Assembly (NCBI RefSeq): GCF_018437235.1
Contig: NZ_JAAMFJ010000001.1
Span: 248,001-312,000, forward strand
Length of the DNA: 64,000 nucleotides
Source of the DNA: Fructobacillus papyrifericola
Lineage (GTDB): Bacteria; Bacillota; Bacilli; Lactobacillales; Lactobacillaceae
Reading direction: 5' to 3'
Shown piece after piece: positions 27,623-36,372 of the stretch. A model generated the notes under the pieces. That model was not told where the DNA came from, searched no databases, and saw nothing but the letters and a program-made list of their open reading frames with translations. The position numbers and the translations under genes were made by a program. How positions within the stretch are numbered: the first letter of the stretch is position 1; each line of letters opens with the position of its first letter.

Positions 27623-28657
27623 TTACTTCAATGGAACATCGACAACCCAGCCAGCAGGACCCTTTTCGTCCCCATATTGGATGGCAATCAGGCGGTCATA
27701 GAGGGCCTGGGTCTTTGGGCCAACTTCGGTTTCCGAGTAGAAGACGTGCTTTTTGCCCTGGTGGGTGATGGAACCAACCGGTGAAATGACGGCGGCGGTT
27801 CCCATGGCCCCGGCTTCGGCGAACTGGTCCAGTTCATCAATGCCGATTGGCGTTTCAACCGGGTGCATGCCCATTTCTTCGGCCAGTTCAAGCAGGGAGA
27901 ACTTGGTGATCGATGGCAGGATGGACGGCGACTTTGGTGTCTTGAACTGACCATCCTTGGTGATTCCGAAGAAGTTGGCGGAACCGAGCTCTTCAATGTA
28001 GTGGTGCTCGCGTGGATCCAGGTAGACCACCTCTGAGAAACCGGCCCGGTGGGCTTCTTCGCCTGGAAGCATGGAAGCCGCGTAGTTCCCGCCGACTTTG
28101 GCCTGACCAGTACCACCATGGGCAGCCCGGTCAAATTCTGAGGTCACAAAGGCGGTTGGCTTCAAGCCACCAGGGTAGTAGGCGCCAACTGGCGTCACGT
28201 AGATGCGGAAGATAAAGTCCGAACCGGGCTTCACCCCAACGATTGGCGACGTTCCAATCAAGAAGGGACGGATGTAGAGCGAACCACCGGATTCATATGG
28301 TGGGATGAAGTCCTGGTTGGCCTTGACCACTTCTTTCACGGCTTCGACAAAGTCGGCTTCGGGATAGCCAGGCATAAGCAAGCGTTCAGCCGAATTGCGC
28401 ATCCGCTTGGCGTTGCGGTCCGGACGGAAGAGGTTCACGCCACCGTCCTTTCGTCGGTAAGCCTTCAACCCTTCGAAGACTTCTTGTCCGTAGTGGAGCA
28501 CAACGGCTGCTTCGGAAAGGGAAATGTTGGAGTCGGTCGTCAGTTCGCCCGGTTCCCACTTACCGTTATGGTATTCAGCCTGGTAACTATAGGGAAGGTC
28601 CTTATAGGAAAAGTCGAGGGAGTTAAAATCGATGTCTGCTGCTTTTGCTTTGCTCAT
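27623..28657 (-). CDS. ilvE: Branched-chain amino acid aminotransferase
   Basis: A PLP-dependent fold-type IV transaminase interconverting Leu, Ile and Val with their 2-oxo acids. I start at ATG 28657, after a GAAGG site, giving 344 residues; the upstream in-frame start at 28717 would overlap the promoter. Family blocks include HYGQEVFEGLKAYR (about 62-75), the phosphate/substrate segment GKxxxGGNYAAS-like (QAKVGGNYAASML, Lys about 184) and EELGSANFFGI (about 222). All required residues appear present. It is monocistronic, with a promoter upstream and a shared terminator after it. No T-box was seen in its short leader. Confidence 0.95.
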   Translation of the reverse strand: MSKAKAADIDFNSLDFSYKDLPYSYQAEYHNGKWEPGELTTDSNISLSEAAVVLHYGQEVFEGLKAYRRKDGGVNLFRPDRNAKRMRNSAERLLMPGYPEADFVEAVKEVVKANQDFIPPYESGGSLYIRPFLIGTSPIVGVKPGSDFIFRIYVTPVGAYYPGGLKPTAFVTSEFDRAAHGGTGQAKVGGNYAASMLPGEEAHRAGFSEVVYLDPREHHYIEELGSANFFGITKDGQFKTPKSPSILPSITKFSLLELAEEMGMHPVETPIGIDELDQFAEAGAMGTAAVISPVGSITHQGKKHVFYSETEVGPKTQALYDRLIAIQYGDEKGPAGWVVDVPLK

Positions 28658-28688
28658 AGTCTGCCTTCTTTCCTGAGTACTTTGGTCT

Positions 28689-28717
28689 ATTATTAAAATA
28701 AAATGAGAAAATGTCAA
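28689..28717 (-). promoter_or_regulatory. ilvE promoter
   Basis: On the minus strand TTGACA (28717-28712), 17 bp, AATAAT (28694-28689). Confidence 0.6.
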
Positions 28718-28851
28718 GAGTTTTCAGAAAAGAATTTACTTGCTTGGTCCTTTTGAGCCGGAATTCTTGGCCAGGGGCAGCTAAATGAAAGATTCGCTGT
28801 CTGTCTGCCCTATGCTAAAATGAAGAAAGAAGAATTTTACTGGAGGAAACC

Positions 28852-29574
28852 ATGGTGAACTATCCAAAGGGCGTGCACAATGCTGGTTCGTCCGTTTCCA
28901 ATCAAATCAAAGCCGGCAAGCAGTCCAAGCGGGGACTGACCTTCGGAAAGCGAGGGATGGGTCTCGAAGATGAGATCAACGCGGCCAACGACTACTACCT
29001 GGCCGACCACCTGGCCGTGATCTATAAGAAGCCGACCCCGGTTACCATTGTCAAAGTCGACTACCCAGCCCGATCGGCTGCTAAAATTACCGAGGCCTAC
29101 TTTCAAAGACCGTCAACGACCGATTACAACGGAGTTTACCAAGGCCGTTACCTGGACTTTGACGCCAAGGAAACCAAGAATAAGACCTCCTTTCCCATGA
29201 AAAACGTTCACGAGCACCAGGTCCGCCACCTGGCCAACGTGGTTTCCCAGGGGGGCGTTGGCTTCCTCTTGGTTAAGTTTACGACGCTAGACGAGACCTA
29301 CCTTTATCCGGCACCGGAATTGGTGGCTGCCTGGCAGCGCTTGGAAGGGCACCGGTCGCTTTCCTATGCCGAATTAAAGGCGGATGCTTATCTGGTTCCA
29401 GCCAGCCTGACCCCTTCGCTGGACTATCTGAAGGCCGTCGACGACTATTTGGCTGACCTGGCTGCTGGGATTCGCTCGGATCGGCCACAGAGGAAGACGG
29501 CTGGGGCTGACCAGGCAAAAGCTACTTTTGGAAAAGATAGCAGGGCTGATTCAGATTCGGAGCGGCGCTTATGA
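28852..29574 (+). CDS. recU: Holliday junction resolvase RecU
   Basis: RecU cleaves four-way junctions in recombinational repair in Firmicutes. The 240-residue product begins after GGAGG. It has the N-terminal stalk region and the nuclease core: RGMGLEDEINAAN, then Asp in VDYPA and the DFDAKETKNKTSFP segment with the D-ExK signature (about 101-115), and the HQVRHLANV helix. The C-terminal 40 residues are low-conservation. An extended -10 (TGCTAAAAT) lies upstream. It overlaps ypsA by 4 bp (ATGA). The penicillin-binding protein gene usually next to recU is absent here. Confidence 0.93.
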   Translation: MVNYPKGVHNAGSSVSNQIKAGKQSKRGLTFGKRGMGLEDEINAANDYYLADHLAVIYKKPTPVTIVKVDYPARSAAKITEAYFQRPSTTDYNGVYQGRYLDFDAKETKNKTSFPMKNVHEHQVRHLANVVSQGGVGFLLVKFTTLDETYLYPAPELVAAWQRLEGHRSLSYAELKADAYLVPASLTPSLDYLKAVDDYLADLAAGIRSDRPQRKTAGADQAKATFGKDSRADSDSERRL

Positions 29575-30140
29575 GTCGGATTTGGGTAACGGGTTACAGG
29601 GCCTATGAGCTGGGAGTTTTTAAGGATAACGACCCCAAGGTCGCCGTCTTGAAATACGCCTTGAAGCAGCGCCTAGTTGAGCAGTTGGAGCAGGGGATGG
29701 ACTGGCTGATTACCGGTGGGCAGCCCGGCGTCGAACTCTGGGCGGCCGACTTGGCCACCGAGCTGAAGGCGGACTACCCGCAGCTGCAGTTGGCTGTCTT
29801 TGTGCCCTTTGAAGACTTTGGTAAGAACTGGAAGGAGGCCAACCAGGCCAAGCTAGCTAAGGCCAAGAGCCAGGCCGACTTTTTTGCGGCTACTTATAAG
29901 GGCGACTACCAGGGACCCTTTCAGTTGCAAGGCTACCAGGACTTTATTTTGGAGCACAGCGATGGGGCGGTGCTGGTCTACGACAAGGACTTTGAGGGGA
30001 AGCCGGCCTATGATGACCGGGCGATGACGACTTTTCAAGAAAAGGCCCCTTATCCAGTCAATCGGATTGATATGGAAGACCTGCAGGAATACGCCAACGA
30101 CTATCAAGAGGCCATCAACGAGGAAAAGTGGAATAGCTAG
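29571..30140 (+). CDS. ypsA: YpsA family protein (DUF1273, SLOG superfamily)
   Basis: This 189-residue Rossmann-like protein has ITGGQPGVELWAADLA (about 47-62), the glycine-rich nucleotide-binding loop of the SLOG group. VFVPFEDFGKNW and LEHSDGAVLVYDKDFEGKP are typical of YpsA. YpsA affects cell division in Firmicutes, and its biochemical ligand is unsettled (family knowledge). The start overlaps the recU stop by 4 bp, so translation is probably coupled. gpsB follows with its own promoter, the conserved ypsA-gpsB-rnpB order. Confidence 0.9.
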   Translation: MSRIWVTGYRAYELGVFKDNDPKVAVLKYALKQRLVEQLEQGMDWLITGGQPGVELWAADLATELKADYPQLQLAVFVPFEDFGKNWKEANQAKLAKAKSQADFFAATYKGDYQGPFQLQGYQDFILEHSDGAVLVYDKDFEGKPAYDDRAMTTFQEKAPYPVNRIDMEDLQEYANDYQEAINEEKWNS

Positions 30141-30212
30141 CAGCGATTCTAAACTTTAGCGCTCATTTAATCTAGAAAGTAGACAATAGACCTATTGATT
30201 AGCCTGGTAAAC

Positions 30213-30241
30213 TTGCCGACTCGGTTCTTTACTGGTATGAT
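30213..30241 (+). promoter_or_regulatory. gpsB promoter
   Basis: TTGCCG (30213-30218), 17 bp, TATGAT (30236-30241). Confidence 0.6.
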
Positions 30242-30279
30242 TAAATTAATTCAAAGAATGAATTCAAAGGAGTACTCTT

Positions 30280-30651
30280 TTGGCACAAGTAAAGTACACG
30301 CAAAAAGATATTTACGACCGCGTCTTTAAGCAAAAGCGGATGGGCGTTGGTTATGATCCCGAAGATGTTGATGACTTCTTGGATGGCATCATTTCAGATT
30401 ACGGTGTCTTCACGAAGCGCATCAAGGAATTGCAAGACCAAGTTGGTCAATTGCAAAACGCCTTGCAGGAAGCACAAAACCAATTGGCCGGTGGTCAGGC
30501 TGCTGCCCCACAGGCACCGGTTGCACCCGCTGCGCCAGTTGAAGCTGCACCAGCAGCTCCTGTACAGGAAGAAGCGCCAACTAACCTTGACTTGATCAAG
30601 CGTGTGGCAAACTTGGAACGGGCCGTTTTCGGAACGGATCACCAAGCTTAA
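30280..30651 (+). CDS. gpsB: Cell division protein GpsB
   Basis: GpsB is a small DivIVA-like coiled-coil protein that links division and cell-wall synthesis enzymes at the membrane. The 123-residue product starts at TTG (30280) after AAAGGAG. It has the N-terminal DivIVA membrane-binding fold (QKDIYDRVFKQKRMGVGYDP, DVDDFLDGII), a coiled coil (about 45-72), an Ala/Pro/Gln-rich linker (about 75-103) and the C-terminal trimerisation helix (LDLIKRVANLERAVFG). It sits between ypsA and rnpB as in other Firmicutes. Confidence 0.93.
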   Translation: MAQVKYTQKDIYDRVFKQKRMGVGYDPEDVDDFLDGIISDYGVFTKRIKELQDQVGQLQNALQEAQNQLAGGQAAAPQAPVAPAAPVEAAPAAPVQEEAPTNLDLIKRVANLERAVFGTDHQA

Positions 30652-30690
30652 GCAACAACCGATAAATAACGTTGAAAGCCCTTGGCTTTT

Positions 30691-31070
30691 GGCAGGTATC
30701 GAGTAATTGCGCACCGGTTATCCGGTGTGAGGAAGGTCCATGCTCGCACACTCTGCGATGAGTGTAGTGTTTGTGCTGGGATAAACGATAAACCCAGGCG
30801 TGCTTTGCACGACGGCGGTCGAACGGGCTAAGGCTTTGCTATGTCCTATTAGGCCTGAAGGTGCCATAGAAACGTATTTCCAAGTGAAAGCTTGGAACTT
30901 GAGACGAGGTAAACCCCACAAGCGGGCAACCCAAACTTTGGTAGGGGCGGCTGACCTAGTGAATTGAAACGATGGTCGGTATGGCAGCAATGCTTAGATA
31001 GATGATTACTGAAGGTTAGTGTTTCCCCATTGCTAACTGGAACAAAACATGGCCTACAGATACCTGTCGG
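30691..31070 (+). ncRNA. rnpB: RNase P RNA, type B
   Basis: The catalytic RNA of RNase P, which matures tRNA 5' ends. The conserved GAGGAAGGTCCATGCTCGC (about 30729) marks CR-I. GACGGCGGTCGAACG and the 3' block ATGGCCTACAGATACC are the matching distal elements. The 5' GGCAGGTAT pairs with ATACCTGTC at the 3' end to form P1, which fixes both ends to within a few bases. The absence of a long type A P6/P16 arm and the Firmicutes context point to type B. It follows gpsB, the usual place. Confidence 0.94.
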
Positions 31071-31072
31071 GG

Positions 31073-31097
31073 AGCTCGCGTAAGCGGGCTTTTTTAT
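31073..31097 (+). terminator. Terminator of rnpB
   Basis: GCTCGC-GTAA-GCGGGC followed by TTTTTT. Confidence 0.88.
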
Positions 31098-31189
31098 TTG
31101 GAAAAAGATACGGTTAACGCGAAAATCGGGTTTGAAAGTCACCCGCTATCTGTTCTACAATGGAATAGAAATAAAGAAGGAGGCAACAC

Positions 31190-32116
31190 ATGGCAAACAA
31201 TATTTTGCAAGAAACAACGAAGTTATCAAACGGCGTTTCAATGCCGGTCTTTGGTTTGGGCGTTTGGAAGTCAAACAATGCGCAGGCCGCTGAATCTGTG
31301 CAGGTCGCCATTAAAAACGGCTACCGCTTGATTGATACTGCCAAGCAATACGGTAACGAAGCCGGTGTCGGCTACGGAATCCAACAGGCCTTGGTCGATA
31401 ACCGCTTGAACCGCAAGGACCTCTTCGTTACGACGAAGATCTTTAACGGCGACCAGGGTTACTTGTCGACTTTGCACAACTTTGACGAACAGTTGAAGCG
31501 TCTGCGTTTGACCTACGTTGACCTGCTTTTGATTCACTGGCCTGTCGAAGGCAAGTACTTGGACACTTGGACGGCTTTGGAAAAGCTTTACAAGGAGGGC
31601 AAGGTTCGGGCCATTGGTGTTTCCAACTTTGACCAGGATAACTTGGCCGACTTGGAGAAGCTGCACCGCTTGATGCCACAGGTTAACCAAATGGAATTCA
31701 ATCCACTCGTTCAAGAAGAGCACCTCTTCAACAAGATGAACGGCTTGGGTATTGCCATGGAAGCCTGGTCACCACTCGGTGGTGGGGAAGCCCTGAACGA
31801 CCCAACCATCAAGGCCATCGCCGATAAGCATGGCAAGACGACCGCTCAAACCATCCTGCGGTTCGACTATCAAATGGGTGTCATCACCATTCCAAAGTCG
31901 GCTCACGAAGAGCGAATTATCGCCAATGCGGCCATTGACGACTTTGCCTTGTCAGAAGATGAGATGGCACAAATCAAGGCGATGAACAAGGAACAACACA
32001 GCATCTGGCACCAAGACTTTGCTTGGCACAAGGGATCTGAAGATACCGGTGTTAAGGATGAGGTGTCAACTTGGGACGATACTGATGAATACTTGAAGAA
32101 GGAAGTTACTTACTAA
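31190..32116 (+). CDS. Aldo/keto reductase
   Basis: An NADPH-dependent (family-typical) oxidoreductase of 308 residues folding as a TIM barrel. The catalytic tetrad is visible: Asp and Tyr in DTAKQYGNE (about 46-54), Lys in VTTKIF (about 80) and His in LLIHWP (about 116). The cofactor segment IPKSAHEERIIAN (about 237) is the usual IPKS motif. AAGGAGG precedes the ATG. It resembles 2,5-diketo-gluconate/glyoxal reductase-type AKRs, but the substrate cannot be read. It is convergent with the mevalonate operon and shares its terminator. Confidence 0.93.
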   Translation: MANNILQETTKLSNGVSMPVFGLGVWKSNNAQAAESVQVAIKNGYRLIDTAKQYGNEAGVGYGIQQALVDNRLNRKDLFVTTKIFNGDQGYLSTLHNFDEQLKRLRLTYVDLLLIHWPVEGKYLDTWTALEKLYKEGKVRAIGVSNFDQDNLADLEKLHRLMPQVNQMEFNPLVQEEHLFNKMNGLGIAMEAWSPLGGGEALNDPTIKAIADKHGKTTAQTILRFDYQMGVITIPKSAHEERIIANAAIDDFALSEDEMAQIKAMNKEQHSIWHQDFAWHKGSEDTGVKDEVSTWDDTDEYLKKEVTY

Positions 32117-32128
32117 TTTCTTTGCAAT

Positions 32129-32159
32129 AAAAAAGCGACTCATGCCGAGTCGCTTTTTT
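32129..32159. terminator. Bidirectional terminator between the aldo/keto reductase and fni
   Basis: AAAAAAGCGACTC-ATGCC-GAGTCGCTTTTTT. Confidence 0.92.
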
Positions 32160-32164
32160 GTGTT

Positions 32165-33205
32165 TTAAAATTGTTTTTGGCTATTTTGCAGGTCAAGCGA
32201 GTAGAGGCGCTTGGCCTTTTTTAAGTCCGCCGTTGTTTTGGCACCCAGAAGGGTCATGTAAAGGGGCAGTTGCTGCTGCCAAAGTCGGACTTCTTCTTCC
32301 AAGCCAGCCTGGCCTTTGGCCATCAAGGTCTGCAGGAAGTAGCCGGCCGAAGAGGTCAACTTGGCTCCGAGCATTAAGGAAGTTACCACGTCCTTTGCCG
32401 AACGGATGCCTCCAGTTGCAATGACCTGTGTATCAATCCCGGCTGCTTCGGCTGCTAGAAGGGATTCGACCGTAGACAGGCCAAAGGCCGAAAGGTCAAT
32501 CGGATTCTCCTTTTGACGATCCCGGGCTTGTTCGATTTGAGCAAAGGAGGTGCCATTAGCACCACCAAGATTAATGGCGGCCGGCTTGAGCTCGGCTAAT
32601 TGCTTCAAAAGATCTGGTCCCATGCCAAAGCCGACTTCTTTGATGATAACGGGGACTGGAGATTTTGCAATCACATCAGCCAGGTTATCAAGCCAGTAGA
32701 AGGCGCGGTCTCCCTCGGCCATGGCGATTTCCTGACCAAGGTTGACGTGTAGTTCGATGGCGTTGGCATCGATCATGGCAACGGCCGCTTTCACGTTTTC
32801 AATGGGATGGTCGGCGCCTAGGTTCGCAATTAAAAAGCCGTCCGGGTTCTTTTTTCGAACAACGGAGAAGGAGTCGGCCTGCTGGCTATCCTTTAAGGCC
32901 ACCGATTGCGAACCAACCGCCATGGCAATCCCAGTGTTTCGAGCCACAGTCGCCAAATCGGCGTTGACCCGCTTTGTGGCTTCTGAGCCACCGGTCATCG
33001 CTTCAATGTAAAAGGGCCAGTCAAAAGTCTGGTCAAAGAGCTGAACGGATGGATGAACTTCACTGACGGCCAGGTCCTTTAGGGGACTTGGTAGCCAGCG
33101 AACATCGTCAAAGGAAGGGCCGATGACAGGGGTTTGCTGGTCCCGCCAGAGCTTGGTCGCCAGTGACAGGTGTTCGTTTTTTCGATTGGAGTGGGGCGTT
33201 TGCAT
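32165..33205 (-). CDS. fni: Type II isopentenyl-diphosphate delta-isomerase
   Basis: An FMN- and NADPH-dependent isomerase that converts IPP to DMAPP, the last step here before prenyl chain synthesis. The 346-residue TIM-barrel protein has RKNEHL at the N-terminus, FYIEAMTGG (about 65), HVNLGQE (about 153-159), VGFGM and GGANGTSFAQIEQAR (about 210-225), and the phosphate-binding ATGGIRSAKDV (about 262). All are family hallmarks. It is the last gene of the mvk-mvaD-pmk-fni operon, 20 bp after pmk. Confidence 0.95.
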   Translation of the reverse strand: MQTPHSNRKNEHLSLATKLWRDQQTPVIGPSFDDVRWLPSPLKDLAVSEVHPSVQLFDQTFDWPFYIEAMTGGSEATKRVNADLATVARNTGIAMAVGSQSVALKDSQQADSFSVVRKKNPDGFLIANLGADHPIENVKAAVAMIDANAIELHVNLGQEIAMAEGDRAFYWLDNLADVIAKSPVPVIIKEVGFGMGPDLLKQLAELKPAAINLGGANGTSFAQIEQARDRQKENPIDLSAFGLSTVESLLAAEAAGIDTQVIATGGIRSAKDVVTSLMLGAKLTSSAGYFLQTLMAKGQAGLEEEVRLWQQQLPLYMTLLGAKTTADLKKAKRLYSLDLQNSQKQF

Positions 33206-33225
33206 GGCAAAAGGACCTCTTTTTT

Positions 33226-34254
33226 TTAATCAATGACGGTTAGGCCGGCCACCCGGGCGGCCGTTTTCATAGGGAAAAGGGAGTGGGCTTGATCACCAAC
33301 GACAAAGCCGTTATCGCCAAAGCCGGCACCGGAAATCTTACCAGCCAAATCAAGACGGTCTAACAACTGCAAGAAAGTAGCCAGTTTTTCAGTCTGGTAG
33401 CCCTCTGGCAAAGTCTCAATCAAGAGCTGCTGGTTCTCGTTCAAGGCCTTCTTTAGCGCCTCGTAGTCGCTGGCCTCGATGGCTTGCTTAACGGCTAAAA
33501 CGGCTTTTTTAGAAGGCTCGAAGAGTGGAGCTAAATCAATCTTTTGCGCCAAGGCCTTCCGGGTGGAAGCCGGTTGCCGACTAGCCACAATGGCAAAGGA
33601 CCAGTTGCTTGGCCACTCCAGCGCGTCGATTGCCAAAAGTGACCAATCCAAGTTAGTAAAGTCGCTTGGCTCAAAGGCCTTTTGATCAGCTAACCAAGCC
33701 GGTGCCTGGTAAAAAATCGTTTGGTTAAAGGCGGCCGTGGCAATGTCGCCAAGGGAACCGGACCCCTGCACCAGGTAGTGGGCAAAGGCGGCCTCTTTGA
33801 AAACGGCCAGGCGGTCGTCATCTTCTAAGTGGGCGGCGTGTAAGGCGAGCACGATGGCGACGGTCACAGCAGCCGAAGAGCCCAGGCCGAGCTTGCCTTC
33901 CTTGGCCTTCATCGAAGAGGAGATGGTCAGTTCGACGGTGGGCAGGTTGTCAAAGTCGAGTTGTTGCTGACTTTGGTAAAAGACGGCCATGGCAGCACGG
34001 ACAAAGGTCCAGGAACCCGTTTCCAGGTCGGCTGCCCGAATGGCCGAAACCGCTGCCCAGGAAGTCTGGTAGGCTGCCTCGTACTGATCGGAACGGAGAA
34101 TGATCTGACCCGTTGAGCCGGCTGAAAGGTTGGCTTCGATTTGAAGGCCCCGGTCGACGGGCGTGAGGACAGCGGGCTGGCCTGGTTTGGTAACGGCGTA
34201 TTCGCCGGCTAGAAAGAGCTTGCCGGGAATGTGAAAGCGGTGTTTGTTATTCAT
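33226..34254 (-). CDS. Phosphomevalonate kinase
   Basis: A GHMP-family kinase that phosphorylates mevalonate-5-phosphate. I start at ATG 34254 (342 residues, MNNKHRFHIPGKLFLAGEYA); the longer frame from 34389 runs antiparallel sense through mvaD codons and has no family match. The ATP-binding GHMP loop GKLGLGSSAAVTVA (about 100) and the C-terminal KISGAGFGDNGF block (about 305) are present. The start overlaps the mvaD stop by 8 bp, so translation is probably coupled. Position between mvaD and fni matches the standard mevalonate operon of lactic acid bacteria. Confidence 0.93.
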   Translation of the reverse strand: MNNKHRFHIPGKLFLAGEYAVTKPGQPAVLTPVDRGLQIEANLSAGSTGQIILRSDQYEAAYQTSWAAVSAIRAADLETGSWTFVRAAMAVFYQSQQQLDFDNLPTVELTISSSMKAKEGKLGLGSSAAVTVAIVLALHAAHLEDDDRLAVFKEAAFAHYLVQGSGSLGDIATAAFNQTIFYQAPAWLADQKAFEPSDFTNLDWSLLAIDALEWPSNWSFAIVASRQPASTRKALAQKIDLAPLFEPSKKAVLAVKQAIEASDYEALKKALNENQQLLIETLPEGYQTEKLATFLQLLDRLDLAGKISGAGFGDNGFVVGDQAHSLFPMKTAARVAGLTVID

Positions 34255-35206
34255 AGGAAATTCCTGGTCCGGGTGTGGCGATGTCGAATTGAATCTTGCG
34301 GAAACGTTCAGCCAGGTAGGCCTTGATTTTAGGCGCCTGCTCCTGGTTGGTGATAATCTTGACGTTTGGCCCGGCATCCATCGTGGCATAGGCCAGGTAG
34401 CCTTCTTTACGGAGGGCCTTGACCTGTTCTAAGACCTTCATCGTGTCCTGGTTAAAGTAGGTGAAACGACGGTCTGTGGCCGTTAGGTTTAGGTCGTGCA
34501 TGGCCAGGGCGTTTGCCTCGGCTAGCTGCCCAACCCGTTCAAGGTCGGAAGAAAAGAGGGCTTTCTTCATTTCAGCTAATTGCTGGGCAGATTCGTCAAC
34601 CCAGGCTGCGTAATTCGGTGAAGTCTGGGCCCGACGCATGCCATCAGAGGAGGAGACTTTTTTCACCGTACCGGAAATCTTGCAGACGACAAGGGCGATT
34701 GGCAATTCGGGCGTCTTGAATTCCTTGGCGTAGGAGTCGGCGTCGTCCGTTCCCTTTTCCCAAATGGCAAAGCCGGGGAAGAAGGAGCGAGTGGCGGATC
34801 CGGAACCACGACGGGCCAGGCGGGAGAGTTCCTCTAGGGACAAATCCCAGTTGTTAAACTTGGCCACCGCAGCTGTCAAAGCCGCAAAGGAGGAAGCCGA
34901 GGAGGCTAGTCCAGCAGAAAGTGGGACCCGGTTTTCTGAAATGACACGCAGTGGGGGGAAGTCGCCCATTTCCTCGCGCAAGATGTTTAAAAATTGGTGG
35001 ACCCGTTTGCCATCTTGGGGCAGCTCGTTAATCAAGAGGCTGTCTTCTGTGGCTTTTTCGACCCGGGTCTTCGTATAGTACTCATCTAAAGTCAAGGACA
35101 AGGAAGAGGTCGTGGGTAAGTTCAGTTTTGGGTCTGCCTTTCCCCAGTACTTGATGAAGGCGATGTTGGTATGGGCAATGGCCGTTTGGCCTTTTTTATC
35201 AGTCAT
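34247..35206 (-). CDS. mvaD: Diphosphomevalonate decarboxylase
   Basis: An ATP-dependent decarboxylase that makes isopentenyl diphosphate. The 319-residue GHMP-fold protein opens with AHTNIAFIKYWGK, has the phosphate loop LSAGLASSASSFAALTAAV (about 92-110) and RRGSGSATRSFFPGF (about 135), which holds the catalytic Arg region. The C-terminal DAGPNVK block (about 280) is also present. It is the second gene of the operon, about 70 bp after mvk, with AGGAG upstream of the ATG. All key segments look intact. Confidence 0.95.
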   Translation of the reverse strand: MTDKKGQTAIAHTNIAFIKYWGKADPKLNLPTTSSLSLTLDEYYTKTRVEKATEDSLLINELPQDGKRVHQFLNILREEMGDFPPLRVISENRVPLSAGLASSASSFAALTAAVAKFNNWDLSLEELSRLARRGSGSATRSFFPGFAIWEKGTDDADSYAKEFKTPELPIALVVCKISGTVKKVSSSDGMRRAQTSPNYAAWVDESAQQLAEMKKALFSSDLERVGQLAEANALAMHDLNLTATDRRFTYFNQDTMKVLEQVKALRKEGYLAYATMDAGPNVKIITNQEQAPKIKAYLAERFRKIQFDIATPGPGISYE

Positions 35207-35276
35207 GAGCGACTCCTCTTTTTGGGTGAAGGGTGGCGTTTTTGCTTACTATTTTAAAAAATGATGATGCTCTCAA

Positions 35277-36206
35277 TTAAAGCGGTTGAATCCAAGTTTC
35301 TCGAGCACCGGCTTTAGCCAGGGCTCGGGCAATTTTTTCGGCCTCTTTGTCGTTTTCGGCCAGGGCAAACATGGCCCCGCCGATGCCTGATCCGGTTAGC
35401 TTAGCACCCAGTGCACCAGCCTCAAGGGCGGCAGCGACCAATTGGTCTAATTTGGGATGCGACACCTGCAGAGCCTGCAGGTCGTGGTGGGCCGAAGTGA
35501 AGATTTGCCCCAGCGTGACGGGGTCGTTTTCGACCAAGGCTTCCTTGACGGCGTAGGCTAACTTGCCTAAGTGACTGATGGCAGCCCAGCTTTCGTCATA
35601 GTGCTCTTTCAGCTGTTCCTTGACGATGTTGACGGCCCGGACGGTTTGTCCCCGCACGCCGGTATCGGCCAAGATCAAGGTGGCGTCCAGACTGGTTTCA
35701 AAAGTTGAGCAGCGGTGGTCTTGAAACCAAACCGGCTCCTCGGAAGAAACGGTTGCGGCATCAATGCCGGAAGGCGAACCGTGGGAGATGTTTTCGGCCA
35801 AAGTCGTGTAGTGCTGCAGCTTCTCTTCTGAAAGGGGCTTCTGCTGCCAGGCGAAAAAGGCGCGGGTGATGGCCGTCGCCAGGGCAGCCGAAGCGCCGAA
35901 ACCGCGCTCCTGGGGGATGTTGGAGGCGACTTCGAGGAGGAAGCCGGACTCGCTTTGATCGTGATCCTTGAGGAGGGCGACAATCAGCTGGCGAATGCCT
36001 TCGAGATCAGCACCGAGGTCGCTTAATTCGATGGCCTGGCCAGACAAGATGATGGTCTGACTTTCTTCTAGTGATTGGAAGCAGGCGGTTACTTCGAGAT
36101 TTAAGAGGGGGATGGCGACGGCCGGTTGTTGATAGACAACGGCGTGGTCGCCAATTAGGATGGCTTTGGCATGTGCTTTGCCGCTGCCATTAGCATGTTT
36201 TATCAT
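35277..36206 (-). CDS. mvk: Mevalonate kinase
   Basis: The first kinase of the lower mevalonate pathway. I start at ATG 36206 (309 residues), which sits 7-9 bp after a GGAG site; the longer frame begins at a TTG inside that site. Residues near the start (AKAILIGDHAVVYQQPAVAI) are the GHMP N-terminal block. PQERGFGASAALATAI (about 100) is the ATP loop, SGIDAATV (about 145) carries the catalytic Asp region, and KLTGSGIGGAMFAL (about 270) is the C-terminal motif. It leads the operon, behind a promoter at 36234-36263. Confidence 0.95.
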   Translation of the reverse strand: MIKHANGSGKAHAKAILIGDHAVVYQQPAVAIPLLNLEVTACFQSLEESQTIILSGQAIELSDLGADLEGIRQLIVALLKDHDQSESGFLLEVASNIPQERGFGASAALATAITRAFFAWQQKPLSEEKLQHYTTLAENISHGSPSGIDAATVSSEEPVWFQDHRCSTFETSLDATLILADTGVRGQTVRAVNIVKEQLKEHYDESWAAISHLGKLAYAVKEALVENDPVTLGQIFTSAHHDLQALQVSHPKLDQLVAAALEAGALGAKLTGSGIGGAMFALAENDKEAEKIARALAKAGARETWIQPL

Positions 36207-36233
36207 ATTTAAAGACTCCAATTAATTAAACAT

Positions 36234-36263
36234 ATTGTACCGCACAGTCCTAAGTAGTGTAAA
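36234..36263 (-). promoter_or_regulatory. Promoter of the mevalonate operon
   Basis: On the minus strand TTTACA (36263-36258), 18 bp, TACAAT (36239-36234). Confidence 0.6.
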
Positions 36264-36372
36264 ATGGGACTAACCGGTGCTTTTCGATAAATTAGTAAAT
36301 TTAAGGACTTTTCCGTATTTTTATAGAAAAGATTTTCGAAGAAGCACTTAGTGACTAGTGAAAGGAGACCTG

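Noticed and set aside
28658-28720. T-box leader before ilvE
   Set aside because: The leader is only about 30 nt between promoter and start codon, with no specifier stem or T-box sequence.
34255-34389. Longer N-terminus for phosphomevalonate kinase
   Set aside because: The extra 45 residues come from the coding end of mvaD in another frame and look random; the ATG at 34254 gives the family N-terminus.
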